From Gemmataceae bacterium (lineage in GTDB: Bacteria > Planctomycetota > Planctomycetia > Gemmatales > Gemmataceae): a DNA stretch of 46,552 nt. Position numbers and translations under genes: made by a program. Each line of letters starts with the position of its first letter. The stretch's first letter is position 1. Of the stretch, positions 25,623 to 33,532 are shown one piece after another. The stretch lies in NCBI GenBank assembly GCA_009692065.1, contig SHZY01000032.1:1-46552 (forward strand), given 5' to 3'. The notes beneath the pieces were generated by a model. That model worked only from the letters and a program-made list of their open reading frames with translations, searched no databases and was not told the origin of the DNA.

Positions 25623-25770
25623 CCACGAAGGGCACCAAGGGCACGAAGGGAATAGGGGAAGGAATCGGTTGGCCGCTGCAGGTTGAGGAATTGTTTCTCG
25701 ATGCCATGTCGATAGAAGACTTAAATGGCCGCTTCTTCTTCCCCTTCGTGGCCCTTGGTGTCCTTCGTGG
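25623..25770. repeat. Inverted pair of CCACGAAGGGCACCAAGG-type repeats
   Basis: Copy 1 (25623-25650) reads CCACGAAGGGCACCAAGGGC and onwards. Copy 2 (25742-25770) is its near reverse complement, CCCTTCGTGGCCCTTGGTGT and onwards. They flank about 90 bp. Copy 2 lies inside the 3' end of the rsmD frame. The sequence type is found dispersed in many bacterial genomes. Confidence 0.75.
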
Positions 25771-26341
25771 ACAAGTTCTGAATTTCGCGCTGCCAGATCA
25801 GCAGCTCATTACGGCCATACTTGCGCCGTTCCCAATCGGGCAGAGCGTCATCGAGCGGGGAGCCGGTCTCGGTCTGCACCACGATCACCGAATCCTCGGC
25901 GACCTTGGCTTGCAGCTGTTGAAGGGCCTCGAACAATACGTCCGTGCGTTCCGTGAGATCGACAAACGGCGGGCTCAAGAAAACGTTCACCGGCTCCTTC
26001 GGCGCGACCCAGGCGGCGATCCAGCGGTAGGAATCGGTGCGATAAAGCTTTGATTGCCGCATGAGTTCGAACGTGCGCAGGTGCGACTCGATGTCCTTGG
26101 CAAACTGGGCGTCGCGCTCGATGAATAGCGTTTGCGTCGCTCCCCGGCTCATCGCTTCCATGCCGACGACGCCAGTGCCGGCGAAGATATCGACGAAAAC
26201 GCGATTCGGAATCGCGTTGCCCAGGATGCTGAAAAAGGCCTCACGCACCATCTGCGGCGTCGGCCGCAACGATTCGGTAACGGTGCAGCCGACCTTGCGG
26301 CCGCGCAAGGTTCCGGAGATGATACGGATGAAGGTACGCAT
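25721..26341 (-). CDS. rsmD: RsmD-like 16S rRNA (guanine-N2) methyltransferase
   Basis: The product is 206 aa from the ATG at 26341 (MRTFIRIISGTLRGRKV), the conserved N-terminus. It would methylate G966 of 16S rRNA. SAM-binding VFVDIFAGTGVVGMEAMSRG and TESLRPTPQMVREAFFSILG are typical. The catalytic motif usually read as D/N-PP-F/Y is here VFLSPPFVD, with Ser in place of Asp. The last ~16 residues (STKDTKGHEG...) are translated from a dispersed repeat and are not part of the family. The assignment is good; activity is slightly less certain because of the Ser. Confidence 0.87.
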   Translation of the reverse strand: MRTFIRIISGTLRGRKVGCTVTESLRPTPQMVREAFFSILGNAIPNRVFVDIFAGTGVVGMEAMSRGATQTLFIERDAQFAKDIESHLRTFELMRQSKLYRTDSYRWIAAWVAPKEPVNVFLSPPFVDLTERTDVLFEALQQLQAKVAEDSVIVVQTETGSPLDDALPDWERRKYGRNELLIWQREIQNLSTKDTKGHEGEEEAAI

Positions 26342-26354
26342 TGAATTTCCAATC

Positions 26355-26411
26355 GGCCGCTTGCGGCTTTGCGTTCGCACGGCGTCCGGTGGACGCTAAA
26401 CGGCGAGCGGC
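26355..26411. repeat. Composite nested palindrome upstream of rsmD
   Basis: Outer arms are GGCCGCTTGCGGC (26355-26367) and CGGCGAGCGGC (26401-26411). Inner arms are CTTTGCGTTCGC and GGACGCTAAACG. The outer arms belong to the CCGCTTGCGGC type and the inner to the TTTAGCG type, so the two families appear to be parts of one element. It starts 14 nt upstream of the rsmD ATG. Confidence 0.6.
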
Positions 26412-26631
26412 TCAGGTATCCCGCATCCTATCAGATCACGAAACGCTTGACAAACCGACGCCTGAAAATCGTGAAAGGTTCGTGAAACGTGGCAAAAGCG
26501 TATTGTTCTTGGCTGACTACAACGGTAAACTATTCGTACATGTCTTGATTGTCGCCTTCAAAAACCGATTTCCATGGGTCGGCGATCAGGTCGGACGAGG
26601 AATCAATCGAAGATTAAAAGGAGGTCGTTCG

Positions 26632-27423
26632 ATGAAGTTACGTTACAGCATGGCGCTGGTGTTGGTGGCGGCGGGATGTTTGGCCTGGCAAGCGTCGTCG
26701 GGGGCCGACGAAAAAAAGACAACTGACAAGAAACCCGAGCCGGCCAAGGATGTCATTGTCAATGGTGAATTGACGAACGCCGACCTCAAGGACAAGGTGC
26801 TCACGGAAAGTTTTTGCAAGACCTACACCTTCAAGATGATCGAAGGGCGAACCTATCAGATTGATCTGAAAAGCCGCGCTTTCGATGCCTTCCTGCGTCT
26901 CGAAAATCCCAAGGGCGATCAGGTCGTCGCCGATGACGATTCCGGCGGCATGCTTGATTCTCGCATCAATTACCGCGCTCCAACAACCGGCGATTACACC
27001 ATCTGTGCCATGTCGCTTGGCGGCGGCAGCACCGGGAAGTTTATGTTGATCGTCAAGGATCTCAACATTGAAGTCAAGCCGATCGTCTTGAAAGCTGAGA
27101 AGGGCCAAGCCGCCTACACCGGCAATATCGCCAACACCGATCAACGCCACAACAACAAACTGCACAAACAGTTCAAAATCACGCTCGAAGAAGGCAATAC
27201 CTATCAGATCGACCAAGTGAGCGGAGCCTTTGACGCCTACCTCTATCTCATCGGTCCCGACGGCAATGTCCTGGCGGAGGACGACGACGGCGGCGAAGGG
27301 CTCAACTCGCGCATCGTCCACAAGGCGGGGAAGGCCGGCGCCTACCAGATTATCGCCACTAGCCTGAGCGGCCAAAATACCGGCCAGTTCACCTTGACCG
27401 TCAAGCAAACGAATCCCAAGTAA
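26632..27423 (+). CDS. Secreted protein with two PPC-like modules
   Basis: The product is 263 aa. The ATG at 26632 follows AAAAGGAGG and starts a signal peptide (MKLRYSMALVLVAAGCLAWQ). Two similar modules follow: FKMIEGRTYQIDLKSRAFDA...GDQVVADDDSGGMLDSRINY, and FKITLEEGNTYQIDQVSGAF...GNVLAEDDDGGEGLNSRIVH. Each ends with a GDYTI or GAYQI strand and GSTGKFML or GQNTGQFTL. This is the pre-peptidase C-terminal-like fold on its own, without a protease. The Asp-rich loops suggest calcium binding. It is the larger member of a tandem pair with the next gene. Confidence 0.82.
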   Translation: MKLRYSMALVLVAAGCLAWQASSGADEKKTTDKKPEPAKDVIVNGELTNADLKDKVLTESFCKTYTFKMIEGRTYQIDLKSRAFDAFLRLENPKGDQVVADDDSGGMLDSRINYRAPTTGDYTICAMSLGGGSTGKFMLIVKDLNIEVKPIVLKAEKGQAAYTGNIANTDQRHNNKLHKQFKITLEEGNTYQIDQVSGAFDAYLYLIGPDGNVLAEDDDGGEGLNSRIVHKAGKAGAYQIIATSLSGQNTGQFTLTVKQTNPK

Positions 27424-27439
27424 CGGCAGCCCGCTACCT

Positions 27440-27466
27440 CGTTCCCAGGCTCCAGCTTGGGAGCGA
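27440..27466. repeat. Short palindrome between the tandem PPC genes
   Basis: CGTTCCCAGGCT and AGCTTGGGAGCG form imperfect inverted arms around CC. It is an intergenic repeat type (CGTTCCCA...TGGGAGCG) common in other genomes. It sits between two paralogous genes and is not followed by a T-run. Confidence 0.5.
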
Positions 27467-27505
27467 CGGTGCGTACTCACATAACCCAAACCGCGAGGAC
27501 TACCC

Positions 27506-27949
27506 ATGAAACTGCACTGCAAGTTGGCTTTGGTCCTGCTGGCGGCAGCGGCGTGCTTGCTGCAGGCGGATCTTTCAGCCGGCGACAAGAAGAAAGAGGA
27601 CAAGAAGGACGACAATCCCAAGGAAGTCATCGTCAACGGCGAACTCACCAACGCCGACCTGAAGGACAAGGCACGCCCAACATGCTACTGCAAGACCTAT
27701 ACCTACAAGATGATCGAGGGGCGCAACTATCAGATCGATATGACCAGCGCCGACTTCGATTCCTATCTGTGCCTGGAAAACGCAGCAGGTGAACAGGTCG
27801 CCGCCGACGACGATAGCGGCGGTTTCCCCAGCGCACGCATTATCTATCGTGCCCCCAAGACCGGCGACTACACGATCATCTGCACCACTTTCAGCGGCGG
27901 CTCCACCGGCAAGTACAGGCTGGTGGTCAAGGATCTTGACGCCAAGTAG
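27506..27949 (+). CDS. Secreted protein with a single PPC-like module, tandem paralogue
   Basis: The product is 147 aa with a signal peptide (MKLHCKLALVLLAAAACLLQ) and a Lys/Asp-rich linker. It shares VIVNGELTNADLKDK, YKMIEGRNYQID, VAADDDSGGF and GDYTIICTTFSGGSTGKYRL with the first module of the upstream gene. It has extra cysteines (TCYCKTY) where the paralogue has a single Cys (FCKTY). It is probably a recent duplicate of one module. Confidence 0.8.
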   Translation: MKLHCKLALVLLAAAACLLQADLSAGDKKKEDKKDDNPKEVIVNGELTNADLKDKARPTCYCKTYTYKMIEGRNYQIDMTSADFDSYLCLENAAGEQVAADDDSGGFPSARIIYRAPKTGDYTIICTTFSGGSTGKYRLVVKDLDAK

Positions 27950-27966
27950 CGTACGCTTTCTTTTGT

Positions 27967-28013
27967 GGCTTAGCGCTCGCATGGTGCCTTGTGAGCGCTA
28001 AACCGTAAGCGGC
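27967..28013. repeat. Composite palindrome, TTAGCGCTCGC family
   Basis: TTAGCGCTCGCA (27970-27981) and TGTGAGCGCTAA (27990-28001) are inverted with one mismatch. The right side continues ACCGTAAGCGGC, an outer arm as in the element at 26355-26411. Confidence 0.65.
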
Positions 28014-28645
28014 GAAAGAAATCGCGGCGCTGCGGCTGGATCGGATCGAAGGCGTGCGTTACGAGGCGGCTGTTGCCAACGCCAAGTGCCGCAACGTTAC
28101 GCCACCCATGCTGGAATCGCTCAACTTGACGGCACTTGGCAGCGACAGGGACGGCAATCCCGTTGGGAACTCGGATGGGGTGCTGAGGTCCGCAGTGTAC
28201 TGAATCGGGACGTGGGCGTGCCGACTGCCGATTCGCAGCCAATGGCTGCGTGGTTCATGCCGGACCCGAACTGGGTCCAACCGATGAGCTACTTCACGCC
28301 GGTGTCTTTGCCCCTGTAGGTGCAAGAAATACTACCGGTGTTGAAGCAAGACCGCGATTTAGCGCAAGCAATATGTGCCAGCAAGCCCAGCTCGGTTGCC
28401 CTCGTTTATTCGCGCCCCTTCGGGCGGTTCTTGGCTGGCCTGCTGCATTCACGCGATTCCTCCACTCCGGTTGGCAACGCTGGCAAGGCGGTGGACCTGC
28501 GTCTGCGTGGCTTGGCGCCGCGTGGCTCGGACGTGAATCTGGCGATTCCAACGGCGCATCCAACCCACGCCGCATGTCCGATGTACAATTATCCGCAGTA
28601 ACGATGAGGCTGCGCTAATCCCACTTGTTCCATAATGGTTGACCG
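28014..28645. other. Gene-poor region, possibly decayed coding sequence
   Basis: About 630 bp before queC. A frame from about 28020 reads EIAALRLDRIEGVRYEAAVA and continues to a TGA near 28203, without a start. Another frame ending at 28319 finishes NWVQPMSYFTPVSLPL. A GTG frame 28320-28601 ends in MYNYPQ. The pieces look partly protein-like but in shifting frames, so a degenerated gene is possible. No family is recognised and no RNA gene was seen. Confidence 0.3.
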
Positions 28646-29338
28646 ATGCCGCCTACGCCGAAAGCCGTCGTTCTCTTGAGCGGCGGACTCGATTCCACGA
28701 CCACGCTTGCCATCGCCAAGCAGCAAGGGTTCGCCTGCCATGCGCTGACGATTGCGTACGGCCAGCGCCACGCCATTGAGATCGAGGCGGCGCGCAAGAT
28801 CGGGCGGCAGTTCGGCGTGGTCGCCCATGTCGTGATGCCGATCGAGTTGCGCCAGTTCGGCGGCTCCGCCCTCACAAGTGATGTGCCGGTTCCGAATGAC
28901 CGTCCGCTCGAAGAGATGGCCCATGGCATTCCGGTCACCTATGTGCCGGCGCGGAACACGATCTTCCTGTCGTTCGCGCTGGCATGGGCGGAGACGCTTG
29001 GCGCGTCGGACCTCTTTCTCGGCGTCAATGCCCTCGACTATTCGGGCTACCCCGATTGCCGGCCCGAGTATATCGCGGCGTTCGAGAAACTCGCGGGGTT
29101 GGCGACCAAGGCGGGTGTTGAAGGCGGGGTGTTCAAGATTCACACGCCGCTGATTGACCTGACAAAAGCCGCGATCATTCGACGCGGCCTGGAACTGGGC
29201 GTGGATTTCACGCTAACGACATCATGCTACGACCCGACGCCGACCGGGTTGGGCTGCGGCCGTTGCGATGCGTGTTTGTTGCGGCTAAAGGGATTTGCGG
29301 AGGCGGGTATCGCCGATCCGCGGCAGTATGTGAAGTAG
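28646..29338 (+). CDS. queC: 7-cyano-7-deazaguanine synthase
   Basis: The product is 230 aa. It converts 7-carboxy-7-deazaguanine to preQ0 with ATP and ammonia, in the queuosine/7-deazaguanine pathway. The ATP-binding P-loop is [20 protein letters not shown]. Other QueC segments are [38 protein letters not shown] and [20 protein letters not shown]. The zinc site is [20 protein letters not shown], with four Cys. No queD, queE or queF is in the window, so its partners lie elsewhere. A family A palindrome follows 7 nt after the stop. Confidence 0.95.
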   Translation: MPPTPKAVVLLSGGLDSTTTLAIAKQQGFACHALTIAYGQRHAIEIEAARKIGRQFGVVAHVVMPIELRQFGGSALTSDVPVPNDRPLEEMAHGIPVTYVPARNTIFLSFALAWAETLGASDLFLGVNALDYSGYPDCRPEYIAAFEKLAGLATKAGVEGGVFKIHTPLIDLTKAAIIRRGLELGVDFTLTTSCYDPTPTGLGCGRCDACLLRLKGFAEAGIADPRQYVK

Positions 29339-29345
29339 AGTTTTA

Positions 29346-29383
29346 CGTTTAGCGCCCGCGTGGCACCACGCGGGCGCTAAACG
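29346..29383. repeat. Perfect palindrome, near-identical copy of 10881-10924
   Basis: CGTTTAGCGCCCGCGTGG (29346-29363) and CCACGCGGGCGCTAAACG (29366-29383) are perfect 18-nt arms around CA. Including GAAGAT at the right, it matches the 10.9-kb copy except at one central base. It lies between the converging queC and HtrA-like genes. Confidence 0.9.
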
Positions 29384-29396
29384 AAGATCGCGAGAT

Positions 29397-30818
29397 TCAA
29401 TTCGGCAACATCGGCAGCTTACCTTGCCGAATCTGCCCGGATCGCACAACAAAAAACGGCACCGGATTGAATGTCGCCAGGTCGGGGTGGCCGATCACGT
29501 AGCTAACGTTGTCGAGGTTGACGGTCTCCCAGGTGTGCAGCCCGACGAGAATGTCTCCCTTTTTGATACCTGCCCTGGCAGCGATACCGCCCGGATTGAG
29601 CGCGGTAACTTCCAGCCCGCCATGAAGTTGGCTGTTAACACGGGTGACCGATTCGCCGGCCACGGGTGCAAGCTGGATGCCGAGTTTCTGCCAGACGATA
29701 TCCGACGCCACCGCTGGCCGCACCTGGCGATCGCTGCCCAGCAGTGCGACTTTCACGCTCTTCTCTTGATCGCCGCGCCGCACGACGACGGCAATGCTGT
29801 CGCCTTGCTTGCGATCCATCAGGCCTCGCTCGACATCGATGCCGGAGGTGATGCTCACGTCACCGACCTTCAGAATCACATCGCCCGCGTTCAGGCCGGC
29901 CGTCTCTGCAGGGCTCGAGGCCTCGACGCGATCGACGATCACTTTGCGTACCAGGCCGTCGCTCGACTGCTGGAGAATATCGCGGCACACCAGGCCATCG
30001 TAGGTGACGGAGCGCCGCCGCGCCTTCAGCATGTCGCTGACCGATTTGACCATGTGATCGACCGGAATCGCAAAGCCGATGCCCTGAGCGCCGGCGCGGA
30101 TTGCGACGTTGACGCCGACCAGTTCACCGTTGATGTTGACGAGCGGCCCGCCGGAATTGCCGGGATTGATGCTCGCATCGGTCTGAATCAGCTGCTTGTA
30201 CGACATGCTCTCATTGAGGCTGACATCGCGCTTGATGGCGCTGACAACGCCGACCGAGACGGTGTGCTCGTAGCCGTAAGCGTTGCCGAGCGCGATGACG
30301 GTCTCGCCCACCATTAAGTCGCTGGCCGTGCCGATCGGCATGACCGGCAGCGGCGTCGAGACGTCAATCTTCAGGATCGCAAGATCGAGTTCGGGATGCC
30401 TGGCGACCACGACGGCGTTTTGCGTGCTGCCATCGCATAGACGGATGCGCAGGGCCGTGACGTCATCGACCACATGCTGGTTGGTGACGATGTAGCCACG
30501 AGGATCGATGATAATGCCGGTCCCCATGCCGTTCATGGGCTTGCGGGGAGCGGCGGGCAAGGGATAGAGGTCTCCTGCTCCGCCCGGCGCGAGCCGCTCG
30601 CTGTGAATATTGACGACCGCCCCTTTGACGCGCTCAATGGCGGCAACGACGGCGGTCTTGCGCGCGCCGGTCCGCGTCAGTTGCGCGGCGACTTTCGGGC
30701 GGGCTTCGGTCGTGAAGAGATGCGGTCCCTGAATTGCTTCCTGGGCCTGGATTGTGCAAAGAACTGCCCAACAACACAAAGACCCCAAGGCGATTAACCA
30801 TCGGTGGTGCAAACTCAT
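29397..30818 (-). CDS. HtrA/DegP-like serine protease with two PDZ domains
   Basis: The product is 473 aa from the ATG at 30818, which has GAGGAC upstream and a signal peptide (MSLHHRWLIALGSLCCWAVL). A trypsin-like domain has all three catalytic residues: His in YIVTNQHVVDD, Asp in PELDLAILKID, and Ser in SINPGNSGGPLVNINGELVG. Two PDZ domains follow, with VDRVEASSPAETAGLNAGDV and EVTALNPGGIAARAGIKKGD. It should act in periplasmic protein quality control. The open frame continues upstream to 31166, but that part lacks conserved features and was not used. Confidence 0.9.
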   Translation of the reverse strand: MSLHHRWLIALGSLCCWAVLCTIQAQEAIQGPHLFTTEARPKVAAQLTRTGARKTAVVAAIERVKGAVVNIHSERLAPGGAGDLYPLPAAPRKPMNGMGTGIIIDPRGYIVTNQHVVDDVTALRIRLCDGSTQNAVVVARHPELDLAILKIDVSTPLPVMPIGTASDLMVGETVIALGNAYGYEHTVSVGVVSAIKRDVSLNESMSYKQLIQTDASINPGNSGGPLVNINGELVGVNVAIRAGAQGIGFAIPVDHMVKSVSDMLKARRRSVTYDGLVCRDILQQSSDGLVRKVIVDRVEASSPAETAGLNAGDVILKVGDVSITSGIDVERGLMDRKQGDSIAVVVRRGDQEKSVKVALLGSDRQVRPAVASDIVWQKLGIQLAPVAGESVTRVNSQLHGGLEVTALNPGGIAARAGIKKGDILVGLHTWETVNLDNVSYVIGHPDLATFNPVPFFVVRSGQIRQGKLPMLPN

Positions 30819-31128
30819 GATGTCCTCAGGTCCTGGCTTTTTTCGACTCGGCTGGATTGGCTGGGACGCATGTGCTTCCCCGTGTGTTTCGCGCACATGC
30901 ACTACTATGCTTTCGGCATCGCCTGGACCTTGCCTAAGTTTCCTGGGTGCAGTTTCGAATCTTGCTCCCTGCCGACGATGGATAGAGCCAAAGACGACGA
31001 GCCTTCCCGTCCAGCGAAGATGGCAAGGGGGCGAAAGCTCCACGATTGTGCGGGTTTTCTTGTGTGCCTGGTAACCGTAGAATTGCTCCAGCCGGTAAAG
31101 CTTGCCTGACTTATGAAAGAAGCCCCTC
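30819..31128. other. Divergent intergenic region between the protease and TPR genes
   Basis: 310 bp with no convincing gene. It must hold promoters for the protease and the TPR gene, but no strong consensus was found by eye. Confidence 0.35.
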
Positions 31129-31446
31129 ATGACTGCTAAGAGCAAACGCGACCAAATCGAGGCCATGCTCGTTGATGAGCCGAACGATCCGGAGTTGCGC
31201 TACATGCTGGCGATGGATCATGTCAGCGCGGGTGACGACGCCGGGGCGGTCCACTGCTTTGAGCAGTTGATCCAGGTGGCGCCCAACTATCCGCCGGGCT
31301 ACCACATGGCAGGCCGGGCGCTGCAAAGGCTCAATCGCATCTCCGAGGCCCGTGCCCTGCTGGAGCGGGGCATCCCGATCGCGCAGAAAACCGGCGACCA
31401 TCATGCCGCGGGCGAGATGACGGAATTGTTGCAGACGATGGAGTGA
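31129..31446 (+). CDS. Small TPR-like protein
   Basis: The product is 105 aa. It has tetratricopeptide character: DPELRYMLAMDHVSAGDDAG, AVHCFEQLIQVAPNYPPGYH, and MAGRALQRLNRISEARALLE. There is no signal peptide, so it is cytoplasmic. It probably mediates protein contacts. It precedes the response regulator by about 180 bp with a palindrome between, so joint expression is uncertain. Confidence 0.75.
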   Translation: MTAKSKRDQIEAMLVDEPNDPELRYMLAMDHVSAGDDAGAVHCFEQLIQVAPNYPPGYHMAGRALQRLNRISEARALLERGIPIAQKTGDHHAAGEMTELLQTME

Positions 31447-31473
31447 TTTCTCATGCCCTGGTCGTCAGAGCTC

Positions 31474-31517
31474 GAGCGCCCAGCGAGGGACAACGCCTGG
31501 ACCCTCGGTGGGCGCTC
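31474..31517. repeat. Palindrome between the TPR and response regulator genes
   Basis: GAGCGCCCAGCGAGGG (31474-31489) and CCCTCGGTGGGCGCTC (31502-31517) are inverted with one mismatch around a 12-nt loop. It has no T-run. The arms resemble those at 18961-19008. Confidence 0.75.
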
Positions 31518-31627
31518 GGGCTCGGAATCATGGAGCTTGGGCACGAGAAGAAATTCAACTTGTAGATGTCGCATATGCCTGCTAACCTGAACAGCAACAG
31601 GAATCAGTCGCCTCAAGGAGCGTCAGC

Positions 31628-32041
31628 ATGGCCGAGCAGAAAATCATCCTAATCGTTGACGACGACTACGAACTGAGCGACGGTATCCGCGCCGTCCTGG
31701 AGACGCACGGACACAAGGTCCTCCAGGCTCGCGACGGACAGCAGGGGCAGAACCTCATCTATCAGCAGCGGCCCGACCTCGTCATCCTCGACATGATGAT
31801 GCCGCGCAAGGGGGGCTACCCCGTCCTCGAACATTTCCGCGACAAGAAAGACGCCCCGCCGATCATCATGATCACCGCCAACGAAGGCAGTCGGCACAAA
31901 GCCTATGCCGAGTACCTCGGCGTCATCGATTACATTCGCAAGCCCTTCGCGATGGAACGTCTTTTGGAAGCGGTCGAACGTGGCCTGAATCCGGTGCAGC
32001 CCGCGGACGAAGCCGCGCCAAAATCTGAGAAAAAATCGTGA
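31628..32041 (+). CDS. Single-domain response regulator
   Basis: The product is 137 aa. It is a receiver domain only: acidic pocket ILIVDDDYELSDG, phosphorylation site in LVILDMMMPRKGG, then MITANEGS with the Thr-type switch, and YIRKPFAMERLLEAVERGL with the conserved Lys. There is no output domain, so it signals by protein contact. AAGGAG precedes the ATG. Its stop overlaps the start of the next gene (GTGA), which suggests translational coupling. No histidine kinase is in the window. Confidence 0.93.
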   Translation: MAEQKIILIVDDDYELSDGIRAVLETHGHKVLQARDGQQGQNLIYQQRPDLVILDMMMPRKGGYPVLEHFRDKKDAPPIIMITANEGSRHKAYAEYLGVIDYIRKPFAMERLLEAVERGLNPVQPADEAAPKSEKKS

Positions 32042-33516
32042 GCGTCATCACGCCCGCCGCCAGCGTTCTGTTGACGCGCGGCCCCGGGTCACGCGACCTC
32101 TTCGCCATCCTGCGCGGCCAGCACCTCAAGTTTTTTGGCGGTTTCTGGGCCTTCCCCGGCGGCAAGCTCAGCGCGGAGGATACGGAGGCGACGGACCATC
32201 TGGAGGCGCGCCGAACCGCGGCGTGCCGTGAGCTGTTCGAGGAGACCGGTGTCCTGGTCGCGCGGCGATCCGACGGCGAGTTTCCCCCCACCAGTCCCGA
32301 TCTTGATGCCTGCCGACACGCGCTCTTGGCGGAGCAGATTCCGTTCGCAAGCATACTGGCAGAACGTGGTTTAACCGTCCGCGCAGAGGATTTTGCACTC
32401 ATCGGCGAGATCACGACGCCCGACTTCGCGCCGCTAAGGTATGCGACCACCTTCTTCGTAGCACACTTGCCGCCGGGACAGCACCCAGTTGTATGGCCCG
32501 GCGAGTTGGAGCGTGGCGAATGGATTGACGGGCAGCACTTGCTTGCGAAATGGCGATCCAGCGAGATCCTGTTGACGCCGCCAACCGTGATGTCGCTAGA
32601 AACGCTCGGCGAGCAACCGATCGATTTGGCGCCGCAACGGTTGGGGCCGCTTTTCGGGCACTTATCTCGCGGCGCGATTCACCCGATCTTTTTCGCGCCG
32701 TTCGTGCGCATGCTGCCGCTGAAGACAGCCGGCCTGCCGCCGAGCACGCATACCAATGCTTACATCGTCGGCAATTCACCGCGTTACCTGATTGATCCAG
32801 GCGCGGAGGATACGTCTGTACAGAAATGCCTATTGGACTTCTTGAAGAGCGAAACGCCTCTGACTGCGATCGTGCTCACGCATCACCACCCGGATCATGT
32901 TGGAGCGGCGGCTGTTTGTGCGAATCGGTTTCGATTGCCGATCTGGGCCCATGCGCAGACGGCGAAGAGGCTGGAATGCCGCATCAAGGTCGAACGCATG
33001 CTGAACGATGGCGACCGGCTCGATCTCGGACCGTGCCCTGGGGAGCGTGATCGCTCCTGGTTTCTTGAAGTGTTGCACACGCCTGGGCACGCGTCGGGAC
33101 ATCTGACGTTTTACGAACCGTATTACCGCCTGCTGTTCGCTGGCGACATGATCTCAACGCTCTCGTCGATGGTGATCGCCCCGCCTGACGGTAATCTGGC
33201 CGAGTATTTGCAATCGCTTATACGGTTGCGCGAGCGACCGGCCCGACTGCTTTTGCCGTCGCATGGCAACGTCAGCGCGCGGCCCGTGGAGCTGATCGAC
33301 GCGGCGCTCGCCCATCGTGCCAAGCGCGAGATGCAGCTTCTCGACTCGCTTACGGATGAGCCTGCCGCTGTCGAAGAACTGACCGAGCGCCTGTATCGCG
33401 GCACGCCGGAGCCGCTGATGCGATTTGCGCGGGCGCAAGTCCTAGCGGGACTTTTGAAGCTGCAAGCCGAGGGGCGTGCTTGCCCGCTTGACGCGGACCG
33501 CTGGCAGCGGAGTTGA
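32038..33516 (+). CDS. NUDIX hydrolase-metallo-beta-lactamase fusion
   Basis: The product is 492 aa from a GTG that overlaps the response regulator stop. Residues about 1-200 are NUDIX-like: AASVLLTRG, FWAFPGGKLSAEDTEA and AACRELFEETGVL, which match the NUDIX box. From about residue 230 a metallo-beta-lactamase fold begins, with NAYIVGNSPRYLIDPG, the zinc motif VLTHHHPDHVGAAA, LHTPGHASGHLTFYEP and LLFAGDMIS. Late residues (EELTERLYRGTPEPL) resemble the winged-helix tail of LACTB2-like enzymes. The substrates are not evident. Both active sites look complete. Confidence 0.88.
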   Translation: MSVITPAASVLLTRGPGSRDLFAILRGQHLKFFGGFWAFPGGKLSAEDTEATDHLEARRTAACRELFEETGVLVARRSDGEFPPTSPDLDACRHALLAEQIPFASILAERGLTVRAEDFALIGEITTPDFAPLRYATTFFVAHLPPGQHPVVWPGELERGEWIDGQHLLAKWRSSEILLTPPTVMSLETLGEQPIDLAPQRLGPLFGHLSRGAIHPIFFAPFVRMLPLKTAGLPPSTHTNAYIVGNSPRYLIDPGAEDTSVQKCLLDFLKSETPLTAIVLTHHHPDHVGAAAVCANRFRLPIWAHAQTAKRLECRIKVERMLNDGDRLDLGPCPGERDRSWFLEVLHTPGHASGHLTFYEPYYRLLFAGDMISTLSSMVIAPPDGNLAEYLQSLIRLRERPARLLLPSHGNVSARPVELIDAALAHRAKREMQLLDSLTDEPAAVEELTERLYRGTPEPLMRFARAQVLAGLLKLQAEGRACPLDADRWQRS

Positions 33517-33532
33517 GGTACGTCCCCATATT

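Noticed and set aside
24860..26053. 397-residue plus-strand frame opposite cca and rsmD
   Set aside because: It spans two recognised minus-strand genes and the repeat between them; shadow of high-GC coding DNA.
30819..31166. N-terminal extension of the HtrA-like protease
   Set aside because: The extension has no conserved features, while the ATG at 30818 has a ribosome site and signal peptide.
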